Shown: positions 9,522 through 18,547 of the stretch, piece by piece
Numbering within the stretch: position 1 is the stretch's first letter
Layout of the letters: each line of letters starts with the position of its first letter
Origin: a virus
IMG/VR virus record: IMGVR_UViG_3300048918_000116
Location: 1 to 64,000 of that record
DNA length: 64,000 nucleotides
Direction: 5' to 3' (one strand)
Position numbers and translations under genes: made by a program
Notes under the pieces: generated by a model
Told to the model about the DNA's origin: nothing
What the model saw: only the letters and a program-made list of their open reading frames with translations
Databases searched by the model: none

Positions 9522-11844
9522 AATGCGTCCTTTCTTCACTGCCAAATGCTGCTGTTCGATTTTCTGACGACAAAAGTACAGTTCTGCCTTCAGCTGAAAT
9601 GCTTACCATTCTGTTCTCTGTTGCAATTACCAAAATATTCTGTAGCGGCAATTTAGGAGTACGATCAAAAGCCGCAAGGGTTGTATTGCCTAACGTCTTT
9701 GCAAGACTAGCAGTGACCCTTGCAAGGGCTGTAGAAACTACTGTGCTAGAAGCTAAAGACCTATTGAGGGTTGCTGTAGCGCGAGTTTGCGCTGTTGCGC
9801 TTACACTAGCTGACCGCAGGGTTTTACTCGTGTTTGCAACTAGCGGATCATTTACATAGGACGCTGTAGTGGCATTTTGAAGCGTCTTGTTGGCAATACC
9901 GTGAGTTTGTACCGTACCACTTGAGCTCCGCCCAATACCATTCAGTGTTTGATTAAGTGTTCCTGTTCTTACAATTGCTTGGACTCCACTTGAAGACAAA
10001 GTTGTACTTGCCAATGTCTTTGAAGTAGTGCCTATAACCGGATGCGTAGCTGCCGCAGTCCTGCCAATACCCGCAAGAGTCTTGCTCGTTGTGCCTGTAA
10101 CTGGATGCGAACCTGCTGAGGCAGTTGTCGCGTTTGCCAGCGTTTTGGCAGTAATACCAGTGACAGGGTGTGAACCTGCTGAACTTGAAGTTGCACTAGC
10201 AAGTGTCTTTGATGACGTTGCAGTAATCGGATGCGTTACAGTAGAACTAGACGTCGCGTTAGCAAGAGTCTTTGAAGTAGTTCCAGTTACAGGATGCGAT
10301 GCCGCTGAAGCAGAAGTCGCATTCGCAAGTGTCTTGGACAGCGTACCAGTTCTAACAGTGACGGTGATACCTGTGGACATTAGCGTTGTATTCGCTAATG
10401 TCTTGCTAGTTGTTCCTGCAACAGGAACTGTAGCTGCGGCACTTCTTGTGATGCCTGCTAACGTCTTAGCTGTTGTAGCTGTGACAGGATGCGTTGCAGC
10501 AGAACTTGACGTTGTATTAGCTAACGTCTTAGTCAGCGTACCTATCCGTGCAGTAGTCTGATTTTCAGCTGTGTTGTATCCGTCAAACCAAGCAGGATTA
10601 CCATCAAACGTAAAAGCTGAACTTGCGCCCGATTCAAGATAAATTGCAGGCGACTCAAGGTTCGGCAATAAGAATGTCGAAGTTGCTATCGAAGCTCTGT
10701 TGACCCAATCACCACTTGACGGTGGATTTGTTGACGAAGTTGGTGCCGTGTCCCAAAAAATTGTGCCAGCAGCCTCGCGAATACGTAGCCATCCATAAGT
10801 GGCCTCGCTGTAAAGGTCTGGAGCGGTATCGTAACTTGCCCATACATCGGTATCTACACCTGCAACTCTTTTCTGTGCAACAATACCACCGTATGCAACC
10901 AACCACTTCACCCTATAGGCAAAGTCTGGACTATAAATCATCAGGGAGTTTTCAGATGATACCCCTGTTGAACTATGCTGCATTGGATGCAGTCGGACAA
11001 ATACTGAGCAGTCTAAGAAAACACCATCGTTACGATGGATATTTGCAAAACCTGCTGTTCCGCTTGTAAGATCTATTTCATAACGTTGATTTGTCTCTGC
11101 GCCTGTAACGTTCCCATTTTCCAGTTCTGATGTCCAGGCACTATCTAAAGAGTTATCGTTAAAGTTATCAGTGAAACTATCAGCCTTAACTTTATCAATA
11201 ATAAGCGTGACAGCAGCTATTGTCCCGCGATTTGAAACGCTGGAAGTGGCTGTGGCAGCAGTATTGTTAGCGACAGATCCTGTTGCAGTACGTTCAGAAA
11301 TAGAACTTGCAACAAATGGCGTTGTGTTAAAATTCGCATCAATGACTTCAGTTGCAGAACCGCTATATGCTTCAGATGACGCGGCTGCGGAACCTGCAAT
11401 TGAAGTAAAGATAAGAGTTACATCGCCAGTTTTGGCGCCAGTTGCGAGCGTAGTGCTCAGAGCAGTACCGGCAGAGGCCAGTGTGGTTATAGAACTTGAC
11501 CGAACTGCAATCCGTTTTAAATAACCCCGATACGTGACCACATGCGCCTGGTTGACCGAACCTGTGCCAGCCTCTTTTGTAAAGACTAGCGTTGGTGCAG
11601 ACGAACCACGTTCGCAATAAAACAGTTCGCCAGAAGTGATAGCTGTGCTGTTGGTGGCAGTGTTGCCGCTGCTGGCGTCAAGCAGTTTTGTCCATCCGGT
11701 AGGCGCAGCAAAGCCGATTGCGGAACGGTGCGCAATCCAACAGAACATAATGTCGCCATTAGCGGTTCCAGTTGGTTCTGTGACTGTAAGGTTGGCGTTT
11801 GTAGATGTAAACGGACCGCTAGTCGCAACACGTGAGATAGCCAT
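9514..11844 (-). CDS. Large virion surface protein with about 14 tandem 21-residue repeats
   Basis: The protein (776 residues) has three parts. Residues 1-215 are a beta-rich Thr/Ser/Ala domain containing APTGWTKLLDASSG. Residues about 216-430 look like a lectin/LamG-type domain (FTDNFNDNSLDSAWTSELEN, then YGWLRIREAAGTIFWDTAP). From about 433 to 740 there are about 14 repeats with the core KTLANTTxSSxxxHPVT. The C-terminus (LVIATENRMVSISAEGR, repeated ENRT/EERT) is a short separate module. A sugar-binding or host-attachment fibre or head decoration role is likely. It is coded between the coat gene and the adaptor, so it may sit on the capsid. Confidence 0.75.
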   Translation of the reverse strand: MAISRVATSGPFTSTNANLTVTEPTGTANGDIMFCWIAHRSAIGFAAPTGWTKLLDASSGNTATNSTAITSGELFYCERGSSAPTLVFTKEAGTGSVNQAHVVTYRGYLKRIAVRSSSITTLASAGTALSTTLATGAKTGDVTLIFTSIAGSAAASSEAYSGSATEVIDANFNTTPFVASSISERTATGSVANNTAATATSSVSNRGTIAAVTLIIDKVKADSFTDNFNDNSLDSAWTSELENGNVTGAETNQRYEIDLTSGTAGFANIHRNDGVFLDCSVFVRLHPMQHSSTGVSSENSLMIYSPDFAYRVKWLVAYGGIVAQKRVAGVDTDVWASYDTAPDLYSEATYGWLRIREAAGTIFWDTAPTSSTNPPSSGDWVNRASIATSTFLLPNLESPAIYLESGASSAFTFDGNPAWFDGYNTAENQTTARIGTLTKTLANTTSSSAATHPVTATTAKTLAGITRSAAATVPVAGTTSKTLANTTLMSTGITVTVRTGTLSKTLANATSASAASHPVTGTTSKTLANATSSSTVTHPITATSSKTLASATSSSAGSHPVTGITAKTLANATTASAGSHPVTGTTSKTLAGIGRTAAATHPVIGTTSKTLASTTLSSSGVQAIVRTGTLNQTLNGIGRSSSGTVQTHGIANKTLQNATTASYVNDPLVANTSKTLRSASVSATAQTRATATLNRSLASSTVVSTALARVTASLAKTLGNTTLAAFDRTPKLPLQNILVIATENRMVSISAEGRTVLLSSENRTAAFGSEERTHYV
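9650..10548 (-). repeat. Coding tandem repeat, about 63-66 bp units, about 14 copies
   Basis: The DNA encoding the KTLANTT...HPVT repeats is itself repetitive, with recurring pieces such as GTCTTTGAAGTAGT and GGATGCG on the plus strand at near 63-base spacing. The copies have diverged, so the array is probably old but can still recombine to change fibre length. Confidence 0.8.
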
Positions 11845-11863
11845 CTCAGCGCACCTTTATGGA

Positions 11864-12277
11864 TTAATTGCCGTCGGTCAGCGTAAATGTGCTGATGGTA
11901 ACAGTTTGACCTGTTGCAATATTGATATTATCCAGTTCCATATCGCCGCCACCAGAGGTAGCAGTAATTGTACCTTGAATATGGCAAACTGTGCCAGCAG
12001 CATTATAGATACGGAAATGGCCGGCATTCGTACCTGCGCCAGCATTGGCGTGACCAGTACCGGACCATGTACCAGCCTTAGCCTTTACGCCACCGGACGA
12101 TGCACCCATAAAGTCAGAAGGAAGAGCAACTTCCAAGCACTTTGTACCAGAGTCAGCAGTCGCTGGAGTTGCAGGAGGAGAACCTGAAAAGATCCGCAGC
12201 ATTGGCGTGGTGCTGATAGCCGTTTCAATCGCGTCGTTACGAGCATCCTTTACGGTGTCGCTCATCTTAATAGTCAT
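11864..12277 (-). CDS. Virion decoration-type protein
   Basis: This 137-residue protein starts at 12277 with AAGGA eight bases upstream. It contains TPMLRIFSGSPPATPATADSG, a pattern seen in small phage structural proteins downstream of coat genes, and GHFRIYNAAGTVCHIQGT, then a Thr-rich tail. It lies directly downstream of the coat terminator and upstream of the large repeat protein. It probably decorates the capsid or anchors the repeat protein. No enzymatic motif is seen. Confidence 0.6.
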   Translation of the reverse strand: MTIKMSDTVKDARNDAIETAISTTPMLRIFSGSPPATPATADSGTKCLEVALPSDFMGASSGGVKAKAGTWSGTGHANAGAGTNAGHFRIYNAAGTVCHIQGTITATSGGGDMELDNINIATGQTVTISTFTLTDGN

Positions 12278-12315
12278 GATATTTCCTTATTGATTACCAC
12301 ACTATATTTAGAACA

Positions 12316-12338
12316 AAGCCCGGAACAAGTCCGGGCTT
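12316..12338 (-). terminator. Terminator after the coat protein gene
   Basis: A 9-bp perfect stem AAGCCCGGA/TCCGGGCTT with a 5-base loop lies 20 bases past the coat stop codon. On the minus strand it is followed by TGTTCT, a weak T-run, so it is probably a partial terminator that boosts coat message relative to downstream genes. Confidence 0.75.
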
Positions 12339-12357
12339 GTCTTTACAGCAGTTTGAA

Positions 12358-13503
12358 TTAACCGAGCAAGATTGCGGTATGAGCAGACTTAATGCCCTTC
12401 ACGCCCCATGCTGCGGAGATTTCGTACTGCATTTGACGGTACTGCGGATACATTGCAATCTCAAACGAGATGCCCGAACGTGGGTCAGTGATCATAGTAC
12501 GGTCAACTGCCAGGTCACCGCCGTCAGGCAGAGCTGGAGCGCGGGTTGCAAGGATTAGAGCCGAACGGTTGAACACCAGATTGCCAGTGTAGTCATTGCC
12601 GACAGCCACACCAGTTGCCGAAGCAGGAATCGCTTTGCGCAGACCAGGCTTAGCGATAACAACAACGCCGCCAGTTAGAGCAGTTTCAACGACGTACTTA
12701 TTGGCAGTGTCGCCAGTGATACTGAGCACATCACCAGCAAGGATAGTACCAGAACCAGTAATCAGCGTAAGGCTAGTTGCGCCAACGGCATAACCGGCAG
12801 TGTTGGTCGTGTAGGCTGTACCGCCGCCTTTGGTTGTGATGCCAATACCAGCAGACTCATGCACAGACATATTGAACAAATTCATCAGTTCACCATCACG
12901 CAGGGTCATGGTTGTACCGGCTTCATTTGCCTTGGTCAGTTGAGTCAGAACGCGCATTTTGGCGCCAGCAGTGGTATCAATCACCATGCAGCGATCGCTA
13001 GCCGGCGCACCGTTGTCATCCAGAATCTTGCGAATCTGGGCAGCTTCGGACAGGTCTGTACCGAACGGGGTTTGTGCGGCAGTACCATAGGCGCGGGAAG
13101 CGGCAACACGAGCAGCACCAACAAGGTCAACTTCCATTTCGTTCACAAGAGTACGCATTGCTTGTGTGATTTGGTCGTTTTGAATTGCAGCAGCGCCTGG
13201 ACCGTTGGAATTCAGGCCGAGTGTTTGCTCACCGTTCCAGCGGAATGGAACCCGGCGGGACTTGGTGATTGTCATCGATACACTGCCGATTGTCTGGTCG
13301 CCGTCATCCGGAGGCGTAACGCCTGGGGTAATGTCAGTTGCGGTCGACGCAGGTGTCATGAATGAATAAACCGTTTGGTTGACAGCAGCGCGGGATGTGG
13401 TAGCGTCTACAGTTGCGCAGGGAATGCATCCCACAAGTTCACGCGATACAACATCTAAAGATGCGTACAGCGATGGAATCAAATTGGTAAGCGTATTAGC
13501 CAT
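12358..13503 (-). CDS. Major capsid (coat) protein, P22 coat-like
   Basis: The protein is 381 residues and starts MANTLTNLIPSLYASLDVVS. It contains TITKSRRVPFRWNGEQTLGL near residue 80, a recognisable feature of P22-type coat proteins with the HK97 fold, and ends ISAAWGVKGIKSAHTAILLG. An inserted Gly/Thr-rich stretch around 225-285 (TTNTAGYAVGATSLTLITG) probably corresponds to the accessory domain of this family. A ribosome site AGGA is 8 bases upstream. The gene has a strong promoter two genes upstream and its own terminator. Confidence 0.9.
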   Translation of the reverse strand: MANTLTNLIPSLYASLDVVSRELVGCIPCATVDATTSRAAVNQTVYSFMTPASTATDITPGVTPPDDGDQTIGSVSMTITKSRRVPFRWNGEQTLGLNSNGPGAAAIQNDQITQAMRTLVNEMEVDLVGAARVAASRAYGTAAQTPFGTDLSEAAQIRKILDDNGAPASDRCMVIDTTAGAKMRVLTQLTKANEAGTTMTLRDGELMNLFNMSVHESAGIGITTKGGGTAYTTNTAGYAVGATSLTLITGSGTILAGDVLSITGDTANKYVVETALTGGVVVIAKPGLRKAIPASATGVAVGNDYTGNLVFNRSALILATRAPALPDGGDLAVDRTMITDPRSGISFEIAMYPQYRQMQYEISAAWGVKGIKSAHTAILLG

Positions 13504-13515
13504 GATCTTTTCCTA

Positions 13516-14301
13516 TCAGTCAATGAGTTTAACACCGCTTCTGGCAACCTTTCCTTGTTCTACAGGAGACAGCTTGTCGAAGTCAGCGCGTTTAATTACT
13601 TTTCCTGTTCCGGAACCGCCTTCGCGGACATCAAGACTACCGCTGCCGGAAGTACCTGATGGGAACCAATGTGGTTTCAATTCTTTTTGCTGCTCGATCC
13701 ATTCAGCCGGGCTGAAAGGTGTCGTTCCATCTTTACCGCGCACTGGAGTTACTCCATCAGAGTCCAGTTGTACTGCGTTGCCTTTGGCATCAAGAACAAA
13801 TAACTGTCGTGCCGCCAGAAGCGCGTCCTCAACGGCTCCTTTGTGTAATCCGGTGCATACAGACCGAATCTGGTTATCGAGCACAGCGCCGCGATATGTA
13901 TCAGCGCGTTGCGCTTCAGCTTTGACACGATCTTCAGCAGCTACTAGATCGGCTGCGTGTTGAGCGCGCATCCGCTCGGTGTACTTTTCGATAACAACAT
14001 TCTTCTTTCCCTGAGCAAGAAGCAGTGCATCTTCGTCTTGGTCAAGGCGTTCTTTCAGGGCCTTCATTTCGGCAGGATCAATGCCTTCAAACGACTTCAA
14101 CTTTTCGCCAGATGTTTTCAGTTTGCCCAACAGTTCGTCGTTCTTGGCTTTCAGACCTTGGGTCGCTGCCGCAACTGCCGCTGCAATCTTTGCATCCAGA
14201 TCGTCACCGCCACCTGCTCCTGCACCTGCCGGCGGATCTTCGCCTTCCATCACATACATCACAGTTGACAACGGTTTTGTTGAATAAAGATTCTTAAACA
14301 T
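13516..14301 (-). CDS. Capsid scaffolding protein
   Basis: The 261-residue product lies between portal and coat, the usual place for scaffold. It is charged and helical: an Ala/Lys-rich coiled coil (KIAAAVAAATQGLKAKNDEL) is followed by EKLKSFEGIDPAEMKALKE and a long Lys/Glu/Ala stretch, ending with a basic C-terminus (KRADFDKLSPVEQGKVARSG) of the type that binds coat protein. GAGGGG lies 7 bases before the ATG at 14301. It is expected to be removed before DNA packaging. No protease gene is visible nearby. Confidence 0.85.
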   Translation of the reverse strand: MFKNLYSTKPLSTVMYVMEGEDPPAGAGAGGGDDLDAKIAAAVAAATQGLKAKNDELLGKLKTSGEKLKSFEGIDPAEMKALKERLDQDEDALLLAQGKKNVVIEKYTERMRAQHAADLVAAEDRVKAEAQRADTYRGAVLDNQIRSVCTGLHKGAVEDALLAARQLFVLDAKGNAVQLDSDGVTPVRGKDGTTPFSPAEWIEQQKELKPHWFPSGTSGSGSLDVREGGSGTGKVIKRADFDKLSPVEQGKVARSGVKLID

Positions 14302-14353
14302 CAGGTTCCCCTCGGGAGGTTTAGAGATACGGCTTGGCCGCGGTTGAGATTGG

Positions 14354-14385
14354 ATCTAGCTACTTGCTTGGCAAGATAGCTAGAT
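14354..14385 (-). promoter_or_regulatory. 5' stem-loop at the start of the scaffold/coat message
   Basis: ATCTAGCTA and TAGCTAGAT pair perfectly, and inside them CTTGC pairs with GCAAG around a 3-base loop, giving 14 bp with one bulged base. The predicted start of transcription from the promoter at 14395-14423 is only about 3 bases upstream. A hairpin at the very 5' end of a message usually protects it from decay, which would suit scaffold and coat expression. Confidence 0.7.
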
Positions 14386-14394
14386 TTGTAACTA

Positions 14395-14423
14395 ATTATA
14401 TTCGATCTAAAACGGGATTGCAA
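14395..14423 (-). promoter_or_regulatory. Sigma70-type late promoter for scaffold and coat
   Basis: On the minus strand TTGCAA (14423-14418) is separated by 17 bases from TATAAT (14400-14395). This is close to the ideal host promoter. It lies in the 134-base gap between portal and scaffold, so structural genes can be expressed independently of terminase and portal. Confidence 0.85.
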
Positions 14424-14435
14424 GCACTTTCGCGG

Positions 14436-15971
14436 CTATTTCTGCATTTGAGTTATAGTCGGGTTAGCTCCAGTTCCAGATGCAGCAGCCTTCGGAGCGT
14501 TCGGGCTAGGGCTTCCAGGCGTTGTGCCTACTCCGGGAATTGGAGCTGGATTCTCTTTGATTGCTTTTTGTTCTTGTTCTGCAGTTTGTTCAGGTTTGAC
14601 AATTTCACCCTTCTGCAGATTTTCAAACATTGTGTCATAGCTGTATGCACCATTTTGCCATCCAGCAATCACAGCAGTAAGCGTCAGTGCATCCATTGGT
14701 ACAGGGAAGAAGTCGCGGTTCAGATCAAACTTTACATTTGCATCGTCAGCGCCAGCAAAACGGCAGAAGGTTTTCAACACCTTAGTTACACCGATTGAAA
14801 TTGCTTGAGCTACGCTGGACAGCATAGACTGTTCGCCTCCGCGGTGAATAGCTGCTGTGTTTGCAGACTCAACACCGTTGCCCCGCGATACCTCGAGCAT
14901 ACGTGCGCCCAAGATTGCCATCTGTGCTTCTTTACGAGCAAGATTCTTTTCCAGTGCGTTAAGACCTTCGCCCTTGAACTCAAGGAATGTAGCTTTAGCG
15001 TCATGACGTGGAAATACCCAAGCAGTCATTGAACCAATATTAAACTTCTCTCCTTCTGTGTTAGGCGTGTAACCTGAGATTACGGGGGTGGGCAAACCTG
15101 TAAAGTGGCAACCATGCTCGTAATCTGCAGAGACTCGGTAGTGCGCAAGATTCAAGTTCACAAGGTCGATAAGTGGTGGCTCGTCAACTTCCCAATTTAC
15201 ATCATCAACACCGATGAATTGAAATGGTATTTCGCTCAGTGCCTGTCCGTCAATTTTCGGGATACCTTCAAAGACCGTCTTTTCTTCTTCCTTGCCGTTG
15301 TTCTCTACAATTTGAATCAAACGGACACGATAGATAGTGTTTATAACCACACTACCGTCAGGCTTGATGTCAGGCAGGTCAATAAGATCTAGAACTCGGT
15401 ACTGCTCAATTTCAACGTCGCTAAATTCATCTTCAGCAACAAGGACACATTCTTTCAGCACAACCATTGAGAGAACTGTCGCGTTATTGATTGTGCGTGT
15501 CTTCCAGTTAATAATGGATTTTGCACGATACATTTTCAACAACGGACGATGATTCTTAACAATGGCATCCGCTTTAGTCTCCTTTTCTGTATCCACTATA
15601 GGGTAATCAACGAACACACCTACGCGACCAACCTTCAGGCATTCTTCGGACAAACCCAAGGCAAAGATATGCAACGGAGTGCCGTCAAGCGTAATGTTCT
15701 CGCGCATCTTCTCAACTGCCGGCGGAACAACAACTTTGGGCGGTTTGCGAAACAGCATGCCTTGTAGACCAACAATGGTCCGCCATGTGGCATTGTAGAA
15801 AGGTGTACGAAGCTTGTACGCTTCATATTCTGCAGCCGTCTGCTCGGATAGACCAGGAAGGTACAATGACCCTTGCGCGTGTATAATGTCTTGACCATCA
15901 GAGACATCTTCACAACGCTGCCATTTGTTGAGGTTTTCTGTGTACTCGGGATGCTGTGTCTTTACAGGCAT
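14436..15971 (-). CDS. Portal protein (DUF4055 type)
   Basis: Translation probably starts at 15971 (MPVKTQHPEYTENLNKWQRC), with GGAG 8 bases upstream, immediately after the terminase stop, giving 511 residues. The sequence FYNATWRTIVGLQGMLFRKP near the start and VGRVGVFVDYPIV are typical of DUF4055 portal proteins. The C-terminus is Pro/Gly/Ala-rich. It forms the dodecameric DNA channel at one capsid vertex and binds the terminase coded just upstream. Confidence 0.9.
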   Translation of the reverse strand: MPVKTQHPEYTENLNKWQRCEDVSDGQDIIHAQGSLYLPGLSEQTAAEYEAYKLRTPFYNATWRTIVGLQGMLFRKPPKVVVPPAVEKMRENITLDGTPLHIFALGLSEECLKVGRVGVFVDYPIVDTEKETKADAIVKNHRPLLKMYRAKSIINWKTRTINNATVLSMVVLKECVLVAEDEFSDVEIEQYRVLDLIDLPDIKPDGSVVINTIYRVRLIQIVENNGKEEEKTVFEGIPKIDGQALSEIPFQFIGVDDVNWEVDEPPLIDLVNLNLAHYRVSADYEHGCHFTGLPTPVISGYTPNTEGEKFNIGSMTAWVFPRHDAKATFLEFKGEGLNALEKNLARKEAQMAILGARMLEVSRGNGVESANTAAIHRGGEQSMLSSVAQAISIGVTKVLKTFCRFAGADDANVKFDLNRDFFPVPMDALTLTAVIAGWQNGAYSYDTMFENLQKGEIVKPEQTAEQEQKAIKENPAPIPGVGTTPGSPSPNAPKAAASGTGANPTITQMQK

Positions 15972-15972
15972 T

Positions 15973-17418
15973 TTAAACTCCACCAATCTTAACTTTATGA
16001 ACTTCATGGTCCGCTGCAAGCACACGATACCTTGTATCATCAGCTGAGTGGTCTTCTGCTTCAGTGTCTACATCATCTTGATCTTTTGGATCACGCGGGA
16101 TAGGCGGTACAGTACGAATCCAGTCCCGGCAAGTATTGAATACATATAAGCCAGGCTGCTCTGCTTTCTCGCGGTCGGTAACAGCACTTAGGCGGTCACG
16201 CATTAGTTCCCACCCGTTCTTACGGCTACCAGACTTCTTATCTGCTTCAGTCCAGAACACACCTTCAGACTCCATATTTTGGCCGATAGACGCATCGTCT
16301 GTAACGGCATAAATTGCAGAGTCAGCAGGGCCGCTATTTACACGGTTCTCGATACCAAGCATCTTTTCGCGGATCAAGATGCCTTGTGCAACTGACTTTG
16401 CAGTCATCCGCAAACCTTCATTTGGCTTGCCAGTGCTGCCGTACCACTCGCCAATACGAATCAACGTCTTGCGCGGGAACTGGAGTCTTGTTCCGTTTGG
16501 TAGTTCAGCCTCTGTACCGTCCGTCTGCGCCCACCAACCAACACTAAACGGTTTGCTTGAGCCCCAGTCAAACGAACGATCAATGCGCCAGCTCGGTGGA
16601 ATTTTAAATGGCGCAAGGATATGTTTCTGTGCGTCCCACAAATCATCGAACATACCGCCGGACGTAATATCCCAGGAACCTTCAAGCCAGGCTTTACGCT
16701 TGTTTGGATCGGTAATGGATTGGAGCGTTTTAATGTATTCGTCACCGAGGTACGGATTTTCCTTGATCGATCCAAATAAGCAAACACGTTTGTTCCCATC
16801 TGCATCCTCAATGATTTTACCATACGGCGCGGGATCAATAAAGTAACCCTTGACCCAACTATGTCCGACTCCATACGGGTTTGTTGACGAACGTATGTAA
16901 CGCGGGATTCGCGGCAATCGCGTTGTCCCTTGGAATGAGCTACGATTACAAGACTTCATTGATTCGTAGCAATTGATGTTCGCCCAGCTTGTTAGCTCTT
17001 CCCATCCAATGTAAGGGTATTCGTGTCCGTGGTAGCTCCAGTAGTCTTCCTCGTCTTCAAAGGCACGAAGAAGTAATTCTTCCCCTGTAGGCCAGACCCA
17101 TTTAAGGGCGGAAGTTCCAGCAAGAAAACGGGGTTTCTGAGCGGACTGTTTAAACCATCGTTTGGACTTGGAGATAATATCGTCAAGGTGTTTGTAGTTA
17201 CGTCGAAATATAACGCCGCGCCAGTAATCTCCATATCCCATCCCGCAATATTGAGCAAACCCCATTAGCATTGCATCTGTCTTGCCCGGACCACGAGTTC
17301 CAGCGAAACACACTTCCCGAATAGGGCTCTGCAGAAACAAACTTTGACTGCCAGGCAGAGCTTCCCATACGGGTTTGTATATGTGTGGTGATCGACGGGG
17401 AATAACAAGTTGATTCAT
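15973..17418 (-). CDS. terL: Terminase large subunit
   Basis: The 481-residue protein has a Walker A motif FAGTRGPGKTDAMLM near residue 37, a Walker B region YPYIGWEELTSW near 135, and a nuclease region beginning RSFDWGSSKPFSVGWW near 283, as in two-domain packaging motors. It cuts concatemeric phage DNA and drives it into the prohead. It starts one base inside the small-subunit stop and is followed by portal, the classic order. Confidence 0.95.
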   Translation of the reverse strand: MNQLVIPRRSPHIYKPVWEALPGSQSLFLQSPIREVCFAGTRGPGKTDAMLMGFAQYCGMGYGDYWRGVIFRRNYKHLDDIISKSKRWFKQSAQKPRFLAGTSALKWVWPTGEELLLRAFEDEEDYWSYHGHEYPYIGWEELTSWANINCYESMKSCNRSSFQGTTRLPRIPRYIRSSTNPYGVGHSWVKGYFIDPAPYGKIIEDADGNKRVCLFGSIKENPYLGDEYIKTLQSITDPNKRKAWLEGSWDITSGGMFDDLWDAQKHILAPFKIPPSWRIDRSFDWGSSKPFSVGWWAQTDGTEAELPNGTRLQFPRKTLIRIGEWYGSTGKPNEGLRMTAKSVAQGILIREKMLGIENRVNSGPADSAIYAVTDDASIGQNMESEGVFWTEADKKSGSRKNGWELMRDRLSAVTDREKAEQPGLYVFNTCRDWIRTVPPIPRDPKDQDDVDTEAEDHSADDTRYRVLAADHEVHKVKIGGV

Positions 17419-17963
17419 TAGTGAATACTAGGCGGAGGCGTCTCTGGTGTAACCACACTCTCGCCGACCAATTTAGCTTGCTGATCCGCGGCTGCGGCAG
17501 TCCATTGCTCAGGCGTCATAATGCCAGGCAGAACAAATACACCTTCGCCGATATCAGGTTGGTTCTCAGGGGGTTTGTTGGTGGGATCCATACCGTACAG
17601 ATTAGCCAAGCGCGACAATGCCGCAACTCGGGCACTTTGCGACGAGCCTGGACCACGATAGTTCGCTTCGCGATTCAGACCGGCAATGATACGTTTCTTA
17701 GCAACTTCTGGATCATCAGAACCTGCACCAATCTCACCTTCCTTTTGTTGGATTGTGCGCAACACATAAGGCTCGGCCATGAATCGTGCAGCAAATTCTT
17801 TGGCATAGCTCTTGCCGTAGCCCACGCGGACGCATGCGCCTACAGCATCGTAATCAACTAGGTATTCGTTAATGAAGAAATCTCGCAGAGCTTTCTCGCG
17901 ATATGAATAAGTTCTTTCTTCTTCCGGCTCGCTGATGGGGAGTACGTCCTCGACGTTTTCCAT
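17418..17963 (-). CDS. terS: Terminase small subunit
   Basis: This 181-residue protein carries KALRDFFINEYLVDYDAVGA and GYGKSYAKEFAARFMAEPYV, a helix-turn-helix region typical of the Terminase_2 small subunit family, then an oligomerisation helix (RVAALSRLANLYGMD). It recognises the packaging site and loads the large subunit, whose start overlaps its stop by one base. The gene has its own promoter at 17994-18023. Confidence 0.88.
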   Translation of the reverse strand: MENVEDVLPISEPEEERTYSYREKALRDFFINEYLVDYDAVGACVRVGYGKSYAKEFAARFMAEPYVLRTIQQKEGEIGAGSDDPEVAKKRIIAGLNREANYRGPGSSQSARVAALSRLANLYGMDPTNKPPENQPDIGEGVFVLPGIMTPEQWTAAAADQQAKLVGESVVTPETPPPSIH

Positions 17964-17993
17964 GTTACCCTCTAGAGTCTGACAACTTTAGTG

Positions 17994-18023
17994 AGTATAG
18001 GGTAATCGTTTTGGGAAATGCAA
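17994..18023 (-). promoter_or_regulatory. Promoter for the terminase-portal operon
   Basis: On the minus strand TTGCAT (18023-18018) is followed after 18 bases by TATACT (17999-17994). It lies 30 bases upstream of the small terminase gene, within a 197-base gap that separates accessory genes from structural genes. Confidence 0.72.
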
Positions 18024-18160
18024 GGACTATTTGCTATGGGAGCGTTAAATTATGCGCGGCAGGGTAGCGCAATGTGCGCAGGTTAAACGCTAGCAGGGAG
18101 GGAGGGTACAGGGTAGGGGCAAGGGTTAAAACCGCTTGCCCACCGTTTTAAACGGTTGTA
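18024..18160. other. Gap with hairpins between accessory and packaging genes
   Basis: No gene is visible. GGGCAAG pairs with CTTGCCC around 18115-18148, and ACCGTTT.AAACGGT forms another dyad at about 18147-18163. On the minus strand these follow the nuclease gene and may terminate its message, although no clear T-run follows. The plus strand is G-rich (GGAGGGAGGG). Confidence 0.45.
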
Positions 18161-18547
18161 TCAAATTAAGTTGCCTGTCATGTAGCGGACAATAAGGTCT
18201 CGTGCCTTTTCCCAATGGTCGCAGCATTCATACCAATAATACAGATCAGAGACAAAAGCTCCAAACTCTTTTTGGTTTTGTGACTCTTTACCGCCTGGTT
18301 TCTTCATTTCAATAAAGAGCCCATGGAGGTATCCCCTAGGAACAGGAATAAAGATGTCGGATACACCTGACTTAACGCCTTCTGCTTTGAGCCTGGCTGC
18401 GACGGCAGGGTTACGCTCTCCGCCGTTAGGAATAGCAAAGGCCCATTCTAGTTCTGGATAGATGTCGCGGTTTTGTTGCATCCACATAAATAAGGCAACT
18501 TGATGTGCATGCTCTGTGCCTACGGCTGCATATTGTTCTGGACTCAT
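18161..18547 (-). CDS. VRR-NUC domain nuclease
   Basis: The 128-residue product shows the VRR-NUC form of the PD-(D/E)XK fold: GTEHAHQVALFMWMQQN, then FAIPNGGERNPAVAARLKAEG, then KSGVSDIFIPVPRGYLHGL and FIEMKKPGG. The catalytic Asp (SDIF) and Glu-x-Lys (EMK) are both present, so it should be active. Phage members are thought to cut branched DNA, possibly as a Holliday junction resolvase before packaging. It overlaps the next upstream gene by 4 bases. Confidence 0.88.
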   Translation of the reverse strand: MSPEQYAAVGTEHAHQVALFMWMQQNRDIYPELEWAFAIPNGGERNPAVAARLKAEGVKSGVSDIFIPVPRGYLHGLFIEMKKPGGKESQNQKEFGAFVSDLYYWYECCDHWEKARDLIVRYMTGNLI

